Origin: Nitrospirota bacterium
Lineage (GTDB): Bacteria > JACPQY01
Assembly: GCA_016190245.1 (NCBI GenBank)
Contig: JACPQY010000080.1
Location: 1 to 64,000 of the forward strand
DNA: 64,000 bases
Direction: 5' to 3'
Each line of letters starts with the position of its first letter. Position 1 is the stretch's first letter. Both the position numbers and the translations under genes were made by a program. The notes beneath the pieces were generated by a model. That model was not told the origin of the DNA. It searched no databases and saw only the letters and a program-made list of their open reading frames with translations. Shown here one piece after another: positions 61,512 to 64,000 of this stretch.

Positions 61512-62339
61512 ATGCCCGCCGAGGCCGTGATTGAACAGGAAGCTGACGAGAAGCTGCGCAGGCTGCAGGATGCGTTGCGGGAGTGGCCCAACGCGCTGGT
61601 GGCCTTTTCCGGCGGCGTGGACAGCGCGTTCCTCCTGCGCGTGGCGGCGGACACCCTTGGTAGGGAGCGCGTGTGCGCGTTCACGGCCCTGTCCCAGACG
61701 GTGCCTGAGCAGGACGCGCGCGACGCGAGCGAGCTGGCCTCTTCCATCGGGGTGGAGCACATCGTGCTGCGCTCGGGCCATCTCCAGATGGAATCCTTTC
61801 TTCGCAACGACGCGGACCGGTGCTACTTCTGCAAGGACGAGATCTACTCGATCGCGCGGAAGGTGGCGGACGAGCGCGGCTCGGCGGTGGTGCTGGACGG
61901 CACGAATGCGGACGATCTTTCCGATGTGCGGCCCGGCCTTCGCGCGGCCAAGGAACTGGGGGTCCAGAGCCCGCTGGCTGAGGCAGGTCTCACGAAAGCC
62001 GAGATCCGCGAACTCAGCCGACGTCTGGGCCTGCCCACGTGGGACCGGCCTGCCTCGCCGTGCCTGTCCTCAAGGTTTCCGAAGGGTTTGCGCATCACCC
62101 CGGAGGGGTTGAGCAGCGTGGGGCAGGGCGAGGCGTTCCTCAGATCGCTCGGATTCCGGGAGTTCCGCCTGAGAAACCACGGCGACATCGCCAGACTGGA
62201 GCTTCGCGCGGAAGACTTTGAGCGGATGCAGGAGGGCGATGTCCGCTCGCAGATCGCGTCCCGTCTCAAGGAACTCGGGTTCAAGTTCGTTTGCGTGGAT
62301 CTCGAACCTTTCCGCTCGGGGCGGATGAACGAAGTCTGA
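61512..62339 (+). CDS. larE: LarE-type ATP-dependent sacrificial sulfur transferase
   Basis: About 275 residues from ATG 61512 (GTG 61506 also possible). The PP-loop FSGGVDSAFLLRVAAD and YFCKDEIYSIA, DGTNADDLSDVRPGL and RPASPCLSSRFPKGLRI match LarE. The Cys in ASPCLSSR corresponds to the sulfur-donating residue. LarE helps build the nickel-pincer cofactor of lactate racemase. larB, larC and larA are not in the window, so it may serve another sulfur-transfer pathway. Confidence 0.9.
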   Translation: MPAEAVIEQEADEKLRRLQDALREWPNALVAFSGGVDSAFLLRVAADTLGRERVCAFTALSQTVPEQDARDASELASSIGVEHIVLRSGHLQMESFLRNDADRCYFCKDEIYSIARKVADERGSAVVLDGTNADDLSDVRPGLRAAKELGVQSPLAEAGLTKAEIRELSRRLGLPTWDRPASPCLSSRFPKGLRITPEGLSSVGQGEAFLRSLGFREFRLRNHGDIARLELRAEDFERMQEGDVRSQIASRLKELGFKFVCVDLEPFRSGRMNEV

Positions 62340-62346
62340 AGGGCTG

Positions 62347-62868
62347 TCAGGCTTTGGTTGTTCTCGCGAATCGCAGCGTTTCCCCCACAAGGACCAGCGC
62401 GGCCGTGCAAAAGAGCAGGGCGGAGAGGAAGATGAGAACCGTCCATTCCGTGCGCAGGCCGGGATCGTGGGTGACGTACCCCGTGGTGACCACGCCAAAG
62501 AGGCTGCACGTCATGGCCAGCAGACCGATCCCGATCGTCATGGGAGGGGATTTGATGCGGGCGTGTGCCAGGATGGAGACAAGAATTCCTCCGGTGATGA
62601 CGAAAGCCGGTCGGTCGAGCGAGGCGCCTGCCGCATGCGTGCGTGCAAGGAGCGCCGCGCCGACAAGGATCTGCAGAACCAGCATGGCAAGGAAGATCCT
62701 CCTCGGCCGGGGATCGCGCCGGTTCGGGGTCAGATTGTCAGCACCGTACGTCTGGATCGAGAGGCAGCGCCGGCAGGCGAACACTTCGAGGGGTTCGAGC
62801 TCGCCGACCTGCAACTCGCGCTCGCAGACGCGGCAGAACGCCTGAAGGACGGTTCCCTTCGCTTCCAT
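62347..62868 (-). CDS. Membrane protein with N-terminal zinc-ribbon-like motif
   Basis: About 173 residues from ATG 62868 (ATG 62880 also possible). CRVCERELQVGELEPLEVFACRRCLSI has two CxxC pairs, a zinc ribbon. Four hydrophobic helices follow (IFLAMLVLQILVGAALLA; PAFVITGGILVSILAHA; MTIGIGLLAMTCSLFGVV; WTVLIFLSALLFCTAALVLV). The start overlaps the divergent inositol monophosphatase start. The longer track ORF runs antisense into that gene. Function unknown. Confidence 0.7.
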   Translation of the reverse strand: MEAKGTVLQAFCRVCERELQVGELEPLEVFACRRCLSIQTYGADNLTPNRRDPRPRRIFLAMLVLQILVGAALLARTHAAGASLDRPAFVITGGILVSILAHARIKSPPMTIGIGLLAMTCSLFGVVTTGYVTHDPGLRTEWTVLIFLSALLFCTAALVLVGETLRFARTTKA

Positions 62869-63715
62869 GCCGAGACGCATTATAGACGAGGACCCGGAGA
62901 CAATCCGCTTCGGCGCCGGTGTTGCCCGCGAGGCCGGCGACCTCCTCAGGCGGCACCTCGGCCGCGGCGTGCGTGTCCGGTACAAGGGCTGGAACAATCT
63001 CGTGACGGATCTCGACGAGCGGGCGCAACGGCTCATCGTTCGCCGCATCCGAGGCCGCTTCCCGGAGCATCAAATCGTTGCCGAAGAGGCGGGCCTCTCC
63101 GAGGCGGGCCGCAGCCCGTCGCGAATGCAGTGGTTCGTGGACCCTCTGGACGGAACCACCAACTACGCGCACGGTTACCCGGTGTTCTGCGTCTCGATGG
63201 CGCTTGCCGAGAGCGGCCGCGTGCGTCTCGGCGTCGTCCACGACCCGTGCCGCGACGAGACTTTCACGGCCCTCCGCGGTGGGGGGGCCTGGCTCAACGG
63301 CGACCGCTTGCGGGTTTCGAAGACCGCCCGCCTGGACCACGCTCTCCTCGCCACGGGGTTCTCGTACGAACGCCCGATCACCCTTCTGAACCTGATCCAT
63401 TTCCGGAATTTCATTCTCTCGTCGAGGGCTGTTCGGAGAGACGGCTCCGCGGCGCTCGACCTCTGCTACACCGCCGCCGGCCGGTTCGATGGATTTTGGG
63501 AGTTGAATCTCAACCCGTGGGATGTGGCCGCCGGCGCCTTGCTCATCGAAGAGGCGGGCGGCTGCCTGACCGATTTCGGCGGGCGCCCATTCGACGTTCA
63601 CTCGAAGGAAGTGGTGGCCTCGAACGGCCGCATCCATCGCGCGATGCGCCAGGTCCTTGCGCGCGCGCGGAGAGGCCCCGCCGGAAGATCTTCCCCGAAG
63701 GGGCCGACGTCTTGA
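62867..63715 (+). CDS. suhB: Inositol monophosphatase family protein (SuhB-like)
   Basis: 282 residues. IVAEEAGLSEAGRSPSRMQWFVDPLDGTTNYAHGYPVFCVSMAL holds the metal-binding Glu and DPLDGTTNY motif, and NLNPWDVAAGALLIEEAGG the third metal site. It dephosphorylates inositol or related sugar phosphates with Mg2+. The ATG at 62867 overlaps the minus-strand gene's ATG (CATG); GTG or later starts are possible. The C-terminal 20 residues are basic and beyond the family core. Confidence 0.92.
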   Translation: MPRRIIDEDPETIRFGAGVAREAGDLLRRHLGRGVRVRYKGWNNLVTDLDERAQRLIVRRIRGRFPEHQIVAEEAGLSEAGRSPSRMQWFVDPLDGTTNYAHGYPVFCVSMALAESGRVRLGVVHDPCRDETFTALRGGGAWLNGDRLRVSKTARLDHALLATGFSYERPITLLNLIHFRNFILSSRAVRRDGSAALDLCYTAAGRFDGFWELNLNPWDVAAGALLIEEAGGCLTDFGGRPFDVHSKEVVASNGRIHRAMRQVLARARRGPAGRSSPKGPTS

Positions 63716-63795
63716 CACCGTTTGCGTCGGGGTGCGACGATGCGGCGGTGAGCCGGAGGGTGAAAGCGAAGAGAGAATTGAGTAGGACTCGAGGG

Positions 63796-64000
63796 ATGAT
63801 CCCCGTTCGCTGCCGTCAGTCGGCGGTCTTGTTCGCGTTCTTGGCTTCGCTCGGCATGGGCTTGGGCGATGCCGGAACCCTTGTCTTGTGCTTGGAGGAG
63901 GACCGCGTGGCGGTCGAGGTGGGAAAGTGCGGTCCTGGTAAAGCGGTGCAAGATCCATGTCGTGCCCCCTGCGTGGACATCCCCCTGGCGACGGCCGGGA
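63796..64000 (+). CDS. Partial secreted cysteine-containing protein, cut by window edge
   Basis: Not in the ORF track because the frame runs off the window. From ATG 63796 (or GTG 63760 after GGAGG) it reads a basic start and a hydrophobic signal peptide (SAVLFAFLASLGMGLGDAG), then LVLCLEEDRVAVEVGKCGPG and CRAPCVDIPLA. Several cysteines in the mature part suggest a periplasmic or surface protein. Family unknown. Confidence 0.55.
   Translation, partial: MIPVRCRQSAVLFAFLASLGMGLGDAGTLVLCLEEDRVAVEVGKCGPGKAVQDPCRAPCVDIPLATAG

Overview
This is a high-GC (by eye well over 60%), gene-dense bacterial chromosome segment from a Gram-negative organism. Heptose and LPS-precursor genes, an outer-membrane barrel protein, lipoproteins and a BamE-like protein point to a double membrane. 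Several gene orders resemble Deltaproteobacteria such as Geobacter: ftsH-folP-cdaA-cdaR, aroQ/hisC-tyrA-aroA-cmk-rpsA-sppA-ihf, and rho-rpmE-prfA-prmC-murA-hisG-hisD-hisB. FHA-sigma54 activators, PEGA-domain kinases and HEAT proteins fit the same group (Desulfobacterota/Myxococcota or a related uncultured lineage). That placement is inference from gene order and family content, not from a phylogenetic marker. I saw no rRNA, tRNA or CRISPR array.

Layout. 1-0.3 kb: tail of an IS630-type transposase. 0.3-6 kb: rhomboid protease, M23 peptidase and a PEGA protein, facing an FHA-sigma54 activator and a Ser/Thr kinase. 6-9 kb: small zincin-like protein, a ZIP transporter fused to cytochrome c, and a long-chain-type acyl-CoA dehydrogenase. 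9-13.4 kb: ftsH-folP-cdaA-cdaR (proteolysis, folate, c-di-AMP). 13.4-17.7 kb, minus strand: galE, sedoheptulose-7-phosphate isomerase, split heptose kinase/adenylyltransferase and a conserved unknown protein. 18-27 kb: barrel protein, a HemD-HemE fusion, hemH, a lipoprotein plus RayT transposase insertion, hemY, and a GMC oxidoreductase pair. 27-32 kb: formyltransferase, RimK-like ligase, AstE-like hydrolase, pyruvoyl arginine decarboxylase, and a nucleotidyltransferase-methyltransferase fusion. 32-36 kb: HEAT protein, cheR, cheB. 36-44 kb: aromatic amino acid genes, cmk, rpsA, sppA, an HU/IHF protein and a cyclophilin lipoprotein. 44-49.5 kb, minus strand: unknown gene, phosphomannomutase-type enzyme, manC, cupin isomerase and a DUF255 protein. 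49.5-58.7 kb: rho, rpmE, prfA, a cyclic-nucleotide-binding protein, prmC, murA, hisG, hisD, hisB, hisH. 58.7-61.4 kb: a small defence/toxin-antitoxin island (RHH-ParE, Mrr, HEPN-MNT). 61.5-64 kb: larE, a membrane protein, an inositol monophosphatase and a partial secreted protein.

Most genes are packed in operons with ATGA/GTGA stop-start overlaps. The regions between operons are rich in short palindromic repeats. A REP-associated tyrosine transposase (RayT) in the haem cluster is flanked by inverted copies of a 16-bp core. Two direct copies of the longer 25-bp form supply in-frame ATG codons, encoding MQDLTP, at the 5' ends of hemDE and hemY. Other notable points are several unusual domain fusions (HemD-HemE, ZIP-cytochrome c, heptose-type nucleotidyltransferase-ICMT, chorismate mutase-HisC), G10 tracts inside essential genes, and a RimK/AstE/arginine-decarboxylase operon whose product is not obvious.
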